A DNA stretch of 64,000 nucleotides from Oscillibacter faecalis_A. GTDB lineage: Bacteria > Bacillota > Clostridia > Oscillospirales > Oscillospiraceae. Shown here one piece after another: positions 33,458 through 41,801 of this stretch. The number at the start of each line of letters is the position of its first letter. Position 1 is the stretch's first letter. The notes under the pieces are model-generated. The model was not told where the DNA came from, ran no database searches, and saw only the letters and a list, made by a program, of their open reading frames with translations. The DNA lies in the NCBI RefSeq assembly GCF_029218125.1, contig NZ_JARFXX010000011.1:9573-73572 (forward strand), read 5' to 3'. The translations under genes were made by a program, and so were the position numbers.

Positions 33458-33510
33458 GGGGCCTCCTTTTAATATGTAATAAGCAGCAATAACATCAGTC
33501 TGATTTTTTC

Positions 33511-33539
33511 AGTATACCACGGTACGAAAAAAAAGCAAA
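33511..33539 (-). promoter_or_regulatory. Promoter of the apbE operon
   Basis: On the minus strand TTTGCT (33534-33539), 17 bases and TATACT (33511-33516) lie 54 bases upstream of the apbE start. Confidence 0.55.
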
Positions 33540-33559
33540 CAAAATAGAAAAGGTTTTCC

Positions 33560-33588
33560 TTGCAAATCATAGGCGGGTCTGCTATACT
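33560..33588 (+). promoter_or_regulatory. Promoter of the 33.66-kb membrane-protein gene
   Basis: TTGCAA (33560-33565), 17 bases and TATACT (33583-33588) are followed by a small GCGGGAA/TTCCCGC hairpin at about 33,603-33,620 in the leader. Confidence 0.65.
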
Positions 33589-33655
33589 ACTAACGTGTGT
33601 CGGCGGGAATACGTTCCCGCATTTTGGGAAATATAACCATGGAGGTTTCGTATAG

Positions 33656-34402
33656 ATGGCAAAAAATCCGAACAAAAAGGCAAAGGCTCTCCAGAAGGAC
33701 GAGCAGATGAACGGCGCAATGAAGTTTTTCCTGGCCGGCTGCGTGGCCGAGCTATATCTTCTGATTATCCGCAGATTCTATATCAATGCGGATTCCGAGC
33801 TTTCCAGAATCGCGTGGTATGACCGTTATCTCTGGATGCTGGCGGGTATCGGCGCGGGCGTGCTGGCGGTGGGTCTCATTGCGGCGCTGACCGCGAAGGC
33901 CAATGCCGGAAGACGCAAAACCGGCTGGGCACTGGCGGGAGCCGGTGCGTTTGTTGGGATTGCCTCTGCGCTGGTGCGCTGGAATATGGCAACGCTGTCC
34001 CTGATGACCATTGTTGTCCCGGTGGTGATTTTGCTGGGTGTGCTCTGGGCGCTGTATGATCGGGAATGCGCACTGGCGCTGACAGTCCTTGGCGTGGCGC
34101 TGCTGGCCCTGTGGGGCTATCGCCGGTATGCCTCCAGTATGTATGTGGGTACGGCGGTGAAGGCACTGGTGGCGCTTTATCTGGTGGCGCTGATCGTGCT
34201 GGCCGTTCTCACCAAGCAGGGGAAGACCGGCAAGCTGCTGCCCGAGACTGCGGACCGTCTGCCGGTCTATATCTCCTGTGGCCTGTCCGCTGTGGCGCTG
34301 CTGGCCGCGCTGGCAATTCCCGGCGCCGCGTATTATGCCATCTGGGCCATGGCGGCGGTGATTTTCGCTTTGGCTGTCTACTATACCGTCAAGCAGCTTT
34401 GA
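33656..34402 (+). CDS. Hypothetical polytopic membrane protein
   Basis: The 248-residue protein starts with a basic cytoplasmic tail (MAKNPNKKAKALQKDEQMNG) followed by about seven membrane helices. It has no recognised motif; DSELSRIAWYDRYLW and a late RLPVYISCGLSAVALLA segment are notable. A promoter and a strong terminator flank it, so it is monocistronic. Similar uncharacterised membrane proteins are common in Oscillospiraceae; I cannot name the family. GGAGGT lies upstream of the ATG. Confidence 0.7.
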   Translation: MAKNPNKKAKALQKDEQMNGAMKFFLAGCVAELYLLIIRRFYINADSELSRIAWYDRYLWMLAGIGAGVLAVGLIAALTAKANAGRRKTGWALAGAGAFVGIASALVRWNMATLSLMTIVVPVVILLGVLWALYDRECALALTVLGVALLALWGYRRYASSMYVGTAVKALVALYLVALIVLAVLTKQGKTGKLLPETADRLPVYISCGLSAVALLAALAIPGAAYYAIWAMAAVIFALAVYYTVKQL

Positions 34403-34414
34403 TTTTGCTGATAC

Positions 34415-34447
34415 GAGCCGCTCCGCTTCTGCGGAGCGGCTCTTTTT
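34415..34447 (+). terminator. Intrinsic terminator
   Basis: A perfect 12-bp stem GAGCCGCTCCGC/GCGGAGCGGCTC with loop TTCT runs into TTTTTC. Confidence 0.92.
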
Positions 34448-35005
34448 CTGTGCCCGGGCGGAAGAGTTCATCGCGAGGGCTGTCCGCAGAAGCAGAGGAA
34501 GCGTTCCGGCAAGACTGGAGGAAAGCGGAGATACAGTCGAGCGCTGTCTGTCAAGAGGAAAAAACGGCGGTTTTTGACTGCTGTTGCCGGAAATGTATGT
34601 ATTATGTAAATCGTCTGTAAAGGGGTATCATGGGGATAACCTTGAAGAAGCGCAGTGGATAAATTTGCCTGTAGATTGAATTTTCACTGAAATTTCAATG
34701 AAAATTCAATGTTGAAAACTCTGTGGAAAATGTGAATAACTCCTTGTAGACAAAAATTATCATAAATTTTATGTAAATATAAAATGAAAAGAGATACTAA
34801 AACGTCGGGCGTGACCATCGGAAAAAACAGTCACTTTTTTAGCAAAATTTTTGCGGGAGCGCCCAGGCTGGATTTGTAAAGATGGCAAAACGCCAAAATT
34901 TGAACATCGCAATGGCTGCCTCATATACGAGCTGTATTATTTTTGCGAATATCTGCCATTCGATTTTCCACATGGAAAAAACGGCGGACTTTTGCCGAAA
35001 CGCCC
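34448..35005. other. AT-rich intergenic region with DnaA-box-like 9-mers
   Basis: No gene is supported in this 558-base stretch. It contains four minus-strand 9-mers close to the DnaA box TTATCCACA: TTATCCCCA (34631-34639), TTATCCACT (34654-34662), TTTTCCACA (34722-34730) and TTATTCACA (34731-34739). A plus-strand TTTTCCACA is at 34964-34972. A 12-bp perfect inverted repeat (34675-34686, 34699-34710; ATTGAATTTTCA) lies among them. The tract is much more AT-rich than its surroundings. It is either a DnaA-binding region or regulatory sequence for the pyr operon. Confidence 0.4.
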
Positions 35006-35034
35006 TTGACAAGCGGGGGAACTCATGATACTGT
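35006..35034 (+). promoter_or_regulatory. Promoter of the pyr operon
   Basis: Consensus TTGACA (35006-35011), 17 bases and TACTGT (35029-35034) leave a leader of only about 30 bases before pyrC. There is no room for a PyrR-type attenuator. Confidence 0.7.
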
Positions 35035-35070
35035 ATTGAAAGTTTATAGACAGATAAGGAGCGATGCACT

Positions 35071-36333
35071 GTGACCGCAATTTTGAAAAACGCACAGATG
35101 TTCCGACACGGCGTATTTTCCCGCGGCGATGTTTCCGCTGATATGGGTCCCCGTGTTTCCCGAGGCGGCAGTGATTCCCCCTTTTCCGTGGATGCTTCCT
35201 CTTTTGTGATATTACCCGGTTTCGTTGATGTTCATGTACATCTTCGGGAACCGGGTTTTTCTTATAAAGAGACCATTCGCACCGGCTCCCTTGCGGCGGC
35301 TCACGGTGGCTATACGGCTGTGTGCGCCATGCCGAACCTGAACCCGGTGCCGGACAGCTTGGAGCATCTTCAGCCGGAGCTGGAGGCCATCCGCCATGAC
35401 GCGGTGGTTCGGGTGCTGCCCTATGGTGCTATCACCCGGGGGGAGCAGGGGGAGGCGCTGGCGGAGCTGGAGGCCATGGCCCCCTATGTAGTGGCCTTTT
35501 CCGATGACGGGAAGGGCGTGCAGAACCGGAATATGATGCGCCGGGCCATGCAGGAGGCCAAGCGCCTCGGCAAGCTGATCGTGGCCCACTGCGAGGACAA
35601 CACCCTGCTTCACGGCGGCTATATCCACGATGGCGCCTATGCCAGGGCCCACGGCCACCGGGGCATCTGCTCTGAAAGCGAGTGGCGGCCCATCCAGCGG
35701 GATCTGGAGCTGGTGCGGGAGACGGGCTGCGGCTACCATGTGTGTCACATTTCCACCAAGGAAAGCGTGGCCCTGATCCGCAAGGCCAAGGGTGAGGGAC
35801 TGAACGTTACCTGTGAGACCGGCCCCCACTATCTGTTGCTGGATGACGCCATGCTGGAGGAGGACGGGCGCTTTAAGATGAACCCGCCGCTTCGGGATAA
35901 GGCCGACCGGGAGGCGCTGTTAGAGGGATTGGCGGACGGAACCATTGACATGATCGCGACGGACCACGCGCCCCACAGCGCTGAGGAAAAAGGCCGGGGC
36001 TTAGAAAAGAGCGCCATGGGTATCGTAGGGCTGGAAACGGCCTTCCCACTGCTCTATACGCATCTGGTAAAGCCCGGTGTCATTTCCTTTGCCCGCTTGA
36101 TGGAGCTGCTTCATGACGCGCCCTGCCGCCGCTTCGGCATTGCGCCGGACACCGGCTTTACCGTGTTTGATTTGAACCGCACCTATCCGATTGACCCCGC
36201 TGAATTTTTGTCCATGGGCCGGGCCACGCCCTTTGCGGGCTGGAGCGTACAGGGCCGCTGCCTGCTGACAGCCATGGAGGGGCGGGCGGTCTGGTATGAT
36301 AAAACCTTGCTGGAAGGAGAGGGCGCCGAATGA
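35071..36333 (+). CDS. pyrC: Dihydroorotase
   Basis: The 420-residue type I dihydroorotase interconverts carbamoyl aspartate and dihydroorotate, step 3 of UMP synthesis. The metal-binding HVHLREPG is at residues 55-62, with GGYTAVCAMPNLNPV, an HCED metal histidine and ATDHAPHSAEEK near the C-terminus. It starts at GTG 35071 after AAGGAG and is the first gene of the operon. It overlaps pyrK by four bases (ATGA). Confidence 0.95.
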   Translation: MTAILKNAQMFRHGVFSRGDVSADMGPRVSRGGSDSPFSVDASSFVILPGFVDVHVHLREPGFSYKETIRTGSLAAAHGGYTAVCAMPNLNPVPDSLEHLQPELEAIRHDAVVRVLPYGAITRGEQGEALAELEAMAPYVVAFSDDGKGVQNRNMMRRAMQEAKRLGKLIVAHCEDNTLLHGGYIHDGAYARAHGHRGICSESEWRPIQRDLELVRETGCGYHVCHISTKESVALIRKAKGEGLNVTCETGPHYLLLDDAMLEEDGRFKMNPPLRDKADREALLEGLADGTIDMIATDHAPHSAEEKGRGLEKSAMGIVGLETAFPLLYTHLVKPGVISFARLMELLHDAPCRRFGIAPDTGFTVFDLNRTYPIDPAEFLSMGRATPFAGWSVQGRCLLTAMEGRAVWYDKTLLEGEGAE

Positions 36334-37064
36334 AGGAGACGCTGCTGACTGTTTTGGAAAATACCCGGCTGGCAGAGGGCATTTACCGTCTGCGGCTGAC
36401 GGGGGACACCTCTGCCATCACTGCGCCGGGGCAGTTTGTGAACCTGAAGCTCTCCGGCTTCTACCTTCGCCGCCCTATTTCCGTGTGCGACTGGACGGAG
36501 GGGGAGCTGACCCTCATTTATAAGGTGCTGGGACATGGCACGGAGGCCATGACCCGTATGACCCCCGGCGCGGAGCTGAACGTGCTGACGGGGCTCGGCA
36601 ACGGCTACGATGTATCCCGGGCAGGGGCGCGGCCCCTGCTGGTGGGCGGCGGCGTGGGTATTCCCCCGCTGTACGGCCTTGCCAAGCGGCTGACCGCACA
36701 GGGTAAGCGCGTCACCGCCGTGCTGGGCTTCAACCGGGAATCCGAAATCTTCCTGGCAGAGGAGTTCCGGGCGCTGGGGGTGGAGGTCATCATCGCCACC
36801 GCCGACGGCAGCGCCGGCCTCAAGGGCCTTGTGACCGACGGCATGGCCGCCGTGTCCGACTACACCTATCTCTATACCTGCGGTCCGGAGCCTATGCTGA
36901 AAGCGGTATACGGTGTATGCAGGACCTCCGGCCAGTTCAGCTTTGAGGAGCGGATGGGCTGCGGCTTCGGAGCCTGTATGGGTTGCTCCTGCAGGACGAA
37001 ATACGGCAATAAGCGTATCTGCAAGGAGGGCCCGGTGCTGGAAAAGGAGGAGATCGTATGGTGA
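36330..37064 (+). CDS. pyrK: Dihydroorotate dehydrogenase electron transfer subunit
   Basis: The 244-residue iron-sulfur flavoprotein passes electrons from PyrD to NAD+ in the class 1B enzyme. FAD-binding region: FYLRRPISVCDW; NAD-binding: LLVGGGVGIPPLYGLAKRL. The [2Fe-2S] cysteines are in CGFGACMGCSC and the later CKEGPV. The pairing with pyrD immediately downstream (7-base overlap) fixes the type. Confidence 0.95.
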   Translation: MKETLLTVLENTRLAEGIYRLRLTGDTSAITAPGQFVNLKLSGFYLRRPISVCDWTEGELTLIYKVLGHGTEAMTRMTPGAELNVLTGLGNGYDVSRAGARPLLVGGGVGIPPLYGLAKRLTAQGKRVTAVLGFNRESEIFLAEEFRALGVEVIIATADGSAGLKGLVTDGMAAVSDYTYLYTCGPEPMLKAVYGVCRTSGQFSFEERMGCGFGACMGCSCRTKYGNKRICKEGPVLEKEEIVW

Positions 37065-37975
37065 ATACAAAAGTGACCCTCTGCGGCGTGAAGCTGGACA
37101 ATCCCGTCATCCCTGCCAGCGGCACCTTTGGCTACGGCTATGAGTTTGCGGAGCTGTATGACATCAATCTGTTGGGCACGTTCTCCTTCAAGGGGACTAC
37201 CCGGGAGCCCCGCTACGGCAATCCCACACCCCGCATTGCGGAGTATGCCGGGGGCCTGCTGAACGCGGTGGGACTGCAAAATCCCGGCGTGGACGCCGTG
37301 ATCTCAGAGGAGCTGCCGAAGCTGAAGCAGGTCTTCCACAAGCCGGTGATGGCGAATGTCAGCGGCTTTTCCGTGGCGGAATACGCCGAGGTCTGCGAAA
37401 AGCTGGACGCCCAGGAGCAGGTGGGCTGGCTGGAGGTGAATATCTCCTGTCCCAATGTCCATGGCGGCGGCGCGGCCTTCGGTGCGGACCCCAAGGCCGC
37501 CGCGGAGGTGACGCGGGCGGTTCGGGCAGTGACAAAAAAGCCCATCATCCTGAAGCTGTCCCCCACAGCGGCGGATATCACCGCCGTGGCGAAAGCCTGT
37601 GAGGACGCGGGGGCGGATGGCGTCAGCCTCATCAACACCCTGCCGGGGATGCGAATCGACCTGAAGCGCCGCCGTCCGCTGCTGGCCAACACCACCGGCG
37701 GTATGTCCGGCCCGGGGATGTTCCCGCTGGCAGTGCGGATGGTGTATCAGGTCTACGAGGCAGTGTCCATCCCCATCGTGGGCATGGGCGGCGTCACCAC
37801 GGCGGAGGACGTCATCGAGCTGATGCTGGCGGGCGCCACCGCCGTCGGCGTGGGCGCGGCGAACCTTGTGGAGCCGTATGCCTGCAAGACCATTATCGAA
37901 GATCTGCCTGCCGTGATGGAACGGTACGGCATGGAAAATCTGACAGAGATCATAGGAGGAGCACATCATGGGTAA
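37058..37975 (+). CDS. pyrD: Dihydroorotate dehydrogenase (NAD+), catalytic subunit
   Basis: The 305-residue FMN enzyme oxidises dihydroorotate to orotate. Visible are NPVIPASGTFGYGYE near the start, LEVNISCPNVHGGG with the catalytic cysteine, the FMN lysine in IILKLSPTAADI and GMGGVTTAEDVIELMLAGATAVGVGAA. Class 1B is indicated by the catalytic cysteine and the pyrK partner. It overlaps pyrF by 8 bases. Confidence 0.96.
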   Translation: MVNTKVTLCGVKLDNPVIPASGTFGYGYEFAELYDINLLGTFSFKGTTREPRYGNPTPRIAEYAGGLLNAVGLQNPGVDAVISEELPKLKQVFHKPVMANVSGFSVAEYAEVCEKLDAQEQVGWLEVNISCPNVHGGGAAFGADPKAAAEVTRAVRAVTKKPIILKLSPTAADITAVAKACEDAGADGVSLINTLPGMRIDLKRRRPLLANTTGGMSGPGMFPLAVRMVYQVYEAVSIPIVGMGGVTTAEDVIELMLAGATAVGVGAANLVEPYACKTIIEDLPAVMERYGMENLTEIIGGAHHG

Positions 37976-38666
37976 AGACGTTATCGTTGCGCTGGACTTT
38001 GACAGCAAGGAAAAGACACTGGCATTTCTGGACCGCTTCACAGAGGAAAAGCCCTTTGTGAAGATCGGCATGGAGCTGTTCTACGCCGAAGGCCCCTCCA
38101 TCGTCCGGGAGATCCGGGCCCGGGGCCACAAGATATTCCTGGATCTGAAGCTGCATGATATCCCCAACACCGTGAAAAAGGCTATGGCCGCTCTGTCCGC
38201 GCTGGATGTGGACATCGTGAACCTCCACGCCGCCGGTACCGCCGCCATGATGACCGCCGCGCTGGAGGGTCTCACCCGGCCCGACGGCACCCGTCCGCTG
38301 CTCATCGCTGTGACCCAGCTGACCTCCACGGATCAGGACATGCTGGAAAAAGAGCTGTGGATCGAAAAGCCTCTTGCCGAGGTGGTGATGCACTATGCCG
38401 AAAACGCCGCGCAGGCGGGTCTGGACGGCGTGGTGTGCTCTCCGCTGGAGGCGGGCGTTGTCCATGAGCGCTGTGGCAAGGACTTCCTCACCGTGACCCC
38501 CGGCGTCCGCTTCGCCGATGGAGACGTGGGCGACCAGAAACGGGTCACCACCCCGGAAAGAGCCCGGGAACTGGGCTCCGACTATATCGTGGTGGGCCGG
38601 CCCATCACGCAGGCAGAGGACCCTGTGGCCGCCTATCGCCGCTGCGTGGCGGAGTTCGTAGGCTGA
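37968..38666 (+). CDS. pyrF: Orotidine 5'-phosphate decarboxylase
   Basis: The 232-residue TIM-barrel enzyme makes UMP from OMP. The family signature FLDLKLHDIPNTVKKA carries the catalytic Asp-x-Lys-x-x-Asp residues (residues about 59-64). VALDFDSKEK lies at the N-terminus and TPGVRFADGDVGDQKRV near the phosphate site. GGAGGAG precedes the ATG. It is of the short bacterial type. Confidence 0.96.
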   Translation: MGKDVIVALDFDSKEKTLAFLDRFTEEKPFVKIGMELFYAEGPSIVREIRARGHKIFLDLKLHDIPNTVKKAMAALSALDVDIVNLHAAGTAAMMTAALEGLTRPDGTRPLLIAVTQLTSTDQDMLEKELWIEKPLAEVVMHYAENAAQAGLDGVVCSPLEAGVVHERCGKDFLTVTPGVRFADGDVGDQKRVTTPERARELGSDYIVVGRPITQAEDPVAAYRRCVAEFVG

Positions 38667-38714
38667 GAACAAAAAAGCAAAATAAAATTTTGTGGATAGA
38701 TAAAGGAGAGAACG

Positions 38715-39365
38715 ATGGAGCATATCAATGTGCGCGTTGCCAAGCGCCTGCTGGAGATTCGGGCGGTATTTCTCCGCCCGCAGGAGCCCTTTACATGGGC
38801 CAGCGGCATTAAAAGCCCGATTTACTGCGATAACCGGCTGATTCTCACGGCCCCTGAGGCGAGAAACGAGGTGGAGCAGGCCATTGCGGACGCCGTAAAG
38901 CGGGAGTATCCGGCGGCGGAGGTCCTGATGGGAACGGCCACGGCGGGCATCGCCCACGCCGCCATCGCCGCGCATCTGCTGGGCCTGCCCATGGGCTATG
39001 TCCGCTCCGGCAATAAAGACCACGGCCGCCAGAACCGCATTGAGGGACGTCTGGACAAGGGTGAGAAGGTTGTGGTCATCGAGGACCTCATTTCCACCGG
39101 CGGCAGTGTGCTGGAAACGGTGGAAGCCCTCCGGGAAGCGGGGGCCGAGGTGCTGGGCGTGGTGAGCATTTTCACCTACGGCATGAAAAAGGGCATTGAG
39201 CGGATGGCGGCGGCCAACGTGAAGAACGTGAGCCTGACCGATTTGGACACCATCGCGCAGGTAGGTGCCGCAGAGGGCTATATCTCTCAGGAGGATGTGG
39301 CCCGGCTGCTGAAATTCCGGGAGAACCCGTCCGATGAAAGCTGGATTCAGGGAGGAGAAAACTGA
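38715..39365 (+). CDS. pyrE: Orotate phosphoribosyltransferase
   Basis: The 216-residue enzyme condenses orotate with PRPP. The PRPP-binding motif VVIEDLISTGGSVLET is present, preceded by the flexible catalytic loop YVRSGNKDHGRQNRIEG with its lysine and histidine. FTWASGIKSPIYCDNR is the orotate side. It follows pyrF after 48 bases with AAAGGAGAG before the ATG. Confidence 0.96.
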   Translation: MEHINVRVAKRLLEIRAVFLRPQEPFTWASGIKSPIYCDNRLILTAPEARNEVEQAIADAVKREYPAAEVLMGTATAGIAHAAIAAHLLGLPMGYVRSGNKDHGRQNRIEGRLDKGEKVVVIEDLISTGGSVLETVEALREAGAEVLGVVSIFTYGMKKGIERMAAANVKNVSLTDLDTIAQVGAAEGYISQEDVARLLKFRENPSDESWIQGGEN

Positions 39366-39366
39366 C

Positions 39367-40281
39367 ATGGAAAATTTGATCGACATTATGCAGCTCTCTG
39401 TAGAAGAGATCGACGCACTGGTGCAAAAGGGCTGCGACATTATGGCCAACCCTGCCGCATACGCCCATAAGTGCGACGGAAAAATTCTGGCAACGCTGTT
39501 TTTTGAACCCTCCACCCGCACCCGCCTGAGCTTTGAGAGCGCCATGCTGTCTCTGGGTGGACAGGTGCTGGGCTTTTCCTCCGCCGCCAGCTCCTCCGCT
39601 TCCAAGGGCGAGAGCGTGGCGGATACCATCCGGGTGGTCAGCGCCTACTGCGATATCATCGCCATGCGACACCCCAAGGAGGGCGCGCCGCTGGTGGCGA
39701 CCATGCACTCTCTGGTGCCGGTCATCAACGCCGGCGACGGCGGACACAACCACCCCACCCAGACGCTGACGGACCTGATGACCATTCACAAAGAAAAAGG
39801 TCATGTGGACAATCTGACGGTGGGCTTCTGCGGCGACCTGAAGTTCGGCCGTACCGTGCATTCTCTGGTCGCGGCCATGAGCCGCTACACCGGCATCCGC
39901 TTTGTGTTTGTATCCCCGGAGGAGCTGAAGCTGCCCCGCTATGTCAAGGAGCAGTACATCAAGGAAAAGAACATCCCCTATACGCAGTCCGCCTCTTTGG
40001 AGGAGGTCATGCCGGAGCTGGATGTGCTGTACATGACCCGCGTTCAAAAGGAGCGCTTTTTCAACGAGGAGGATTACCTCCGCCTGAAGGACAGCTACAT
40101 TCTCACCCCGGATAAGCTGGCAAACGCCAAAAAGGATTTGTGCATCCTGCACCCGCTGCCCCGCGTGAATGAAATTTCTGTGGCGGTGGACGATGACCCC
40201 CGGGCCTGCTACTTCAAGCAGGCGCAGAACGGCCGGTATATCCGCATGGCGCTGATTATGAAGCTGCTGGGCATTGCGTGA
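39367..40281 (+). CDS. pyrB: Aspartate carbamoyltransferase catalytic subunit
   Basis: The start at 39367 (MENLIDIMQLSVEEID) is chosen over an upstream in-frame ATG because GGAGGAG sits before it. The 304-residue enzyme carries the carbamoyl-phosphate motif FFEPSTRTRLSFESAM, the 80s loop SSSASKGESVADT, GGHNHPTQTLTDLMT and HPLPRVNEI. It catalyses step 2 of UMP synthesis and probably associates with PyrI encoded next. Confidence 0.96.
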   Translation: MENLIDIMQLSVEEIDALVQKGCDIMANPAAYAHKCDGKILATLFFEPSTRTRLSFESAMLSLGGQVLGFSSAASSSASKGESVADTIRVVSAYCDIIAMRHPKEGAPLVATMHSLVPVINAGDGGHNHPTQTLTDLMTIHKEKGHVDNLTVGFCGDLKFGRTVHSLVAAMSRYTGIRFVFVSPEELKLPRYVKEQYIKEKNIPYTQSASLEEVMPELDVLYMTRVQKERFFNEEDYLRLKDSYILTPDKLANAKKDLCILHPLPRVNEISVAVDDDPRACYFKQAQNGRYIRMALIMKLLGIA

Positions 40282-40296
40282 AAGGAGAAAACGGAC

Positions 40297-40716
40297 ATGA
40301 TTATCGATTCCATTCAGAACGGCATCGTCATTGACCATATCACCGCCGGAAAGGCCATGGAGCTCTATAACATTCTGGGATTGGACAAGCTGGAGTGCAC
40401 CGTGGCCATTTTGAAAAACGTCACCAGCGGCAAGCTGGGCCGCAAGGACATCATCAAAATTGACCGGGAAATGGACCTTGACTGGGACCTCATCGGCTAT
40501 GTGGACCCCAGCATTACGGTGAACATCATCCGGGACGGTGCGCTGGCGGAAAAGCGGACGCTGAAGCTGCCGGAGCGCATCCGGGGTGTGCTGAAGTGTA
40601 AGAATCCCCGATGCATCACCTCTGTGGAGCAGGAGCTGACGCAGGAGTTTGTGCTGACGGACCCGGAAAAGCGGGTCTACCGCTGCCGCTACTGTGAAAC
40701 GCAAGCGGGCCGGTGA
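40297..40716 (+). CDS. pyrI: Aspartate carbamoyltransferase regulatory subunit
   Basis: The 139-residue subunit has an N-terminal nucleotide-binding domain (NGIVIDHITAGKAMELYNIL) and a C-terminal zinc domain with CKNPRCITSVEQ and CRYCET. In known PyrBI complexes it conveys CTP/ATP control. PyrI is present in a limited set of Firmicutes, so feedback control here is probably at the enzyme level. It is spaced 15 bases from pyrB. Confidence 0.95.
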   Translation: MIIDSIQNGIVIDHITAGKAMELYNILGLDKLECTVAILKNVTSGKLGRKDIIKIDREMDLDWDLIGYVDPSITVNIIRDGALAEKRTLKLPERIRGVLKCKNPRCITSVEQELTQEFVLTDPEKRVYRCRYCETQAGR

Positions 40717-40736
40717 TGTGCGGACAGGGAGTGAGC

Positions 40737-41801
40737 ATGAAAAAAGGTTATCTTGTTTTGCAGGATGGTCAGGTATTTGAGGGCCTCCGTTTCGGCGCGG
40801 AGCACGATACCGTGGGTGAACTGGTGTTCACCACGGGCATGTGCGGCTATATCGAAACGCTGACGGATCCCAGCTATGCCGGTCAGATCGTTATGCAGAC
40901 CTATCCGCTTATCGGCAATTACGGCATCATCCGGGCCGACTTTGAGGGCCCCTGCTGTGTGAAGGGCTATGTGGTGCGGGAATACTGCGATATGCCCTCC
41001 AATTTCCGCACGGACTGCGATCTGGACACATTTTTGAAGGAGCAGAGCGTGCCGGGTTTATATGGTGTGGATACCCGGGAACTGACCCGCATCATCCGGG
41101 AGCACGGTGTGATGAACGCCGCCATCTGCGATGAAATTCCCGCTGACCTGACGCCTGTTCGGACCTACGCCGTGACCGGCGTGGTGGAGGCGGTTTCCTG
41201 TAAGGCGCCGGTCATCCATCCGGCGGAAGGGGAGGAGCGGTTCCGGGTGTCCCTGCTGGATTACGGCGCCAAGCGCAACATTGTCCGGGAACTCCAGAAG
41301 CGGGGCTGCACCGTGACAGTCCTGCCTGCGTCCACCTCCGCGGAGGATGTTCTGGCCGCTGATCCTGACGGCATAATGCTCTCCAACGGCCCCGGCGACC
41401 CGGCGGAGAATACCTATCAGATCGAGCAGATTCGCAGGCTTTTGGGAAAAATCCCGATGTTTGGTATCTGCCTTGGCCACCAACTGACAGCTTTGGCCGC
41501 CGGAGGCAGCACCTATAAGCTGAAATATGGCCACCGGGGCGTAAACCAGCCTGTCCGGGATGTGGCCGGTGTCCGCACCTATATCACCAGCCAGAACCAC
41601 GGCTACGCTGTGGACAGCGATACGGTGAAACTGGGCCGGATTCGCTATGCCAACGCCAATGACGGTACCTGCGAGGGTATCGACTACCCGGAGCTGCGGG
41701 CGTTTACCGTCCAGTTCCACCCGGAGGCCTGCACCGGCCCCAAGGATACGTCCTTCCTCTTTGACCGGTTTGTGGAGCTTATGAAAGGCGGTGAGAGGTA
41801 A
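40737..41801 (+). CDS. carA: Carbamoyl-phosphate synthase small subunit
   Basis: The start at 40737 (MKKGYLVLQDGQVFEG) follows CAGGGAGTG. The 354-residue glutaminase has the N-terminal CPSase domain (LVFTTGMCGYIETLTDPSYAGQIV). The class I amidotransferase domain has the nucleophile cysteine in FGICLGHQ and a late FHPEACTGPKD carrying the His-Glu pair. It supplies ammonia to CarB. It overlaps carB by one base. Confidence 0.96.
   Translation: MKKGYLVLQDGQVFEGLRFGAEHDTVGELVFTTGMCGYIETLTDPSYAGQIVMQTYPLIGNYGIIRADFEGPCCVKGYVVREYCDMPSNFRTDCDLDTFLKEQSVPGLYGVDTRELTRIIREHGVMNAAICDEIPADLTPVRTYAVTGVVEAVSCKAPVIHPAEGEERFRVSLLDYGAKRNIVRELQKRGCTVTVLPASTSAEDVLAADPDGIMLSNGPGDPAENTYQIEQIRRLLGKIPMFGICLGHQLTALAAGGSTYKLKYGHRGVNQPVRDVAGVRTYITSQNHGYAVDSDTVKLGRIRYANANDGTCEGIDYPELRAFTVQFHPEACTGPKDTSFLFDRFVELMKGGER

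Noticed and set aside
34066..34620. A 184-residue plus-strand ORF overlapping the membrane-protein gene and its terminator
   Set aside because: It crosses a strong terminator in a different frame, has no ribosome-binding site and a random-looking composition.
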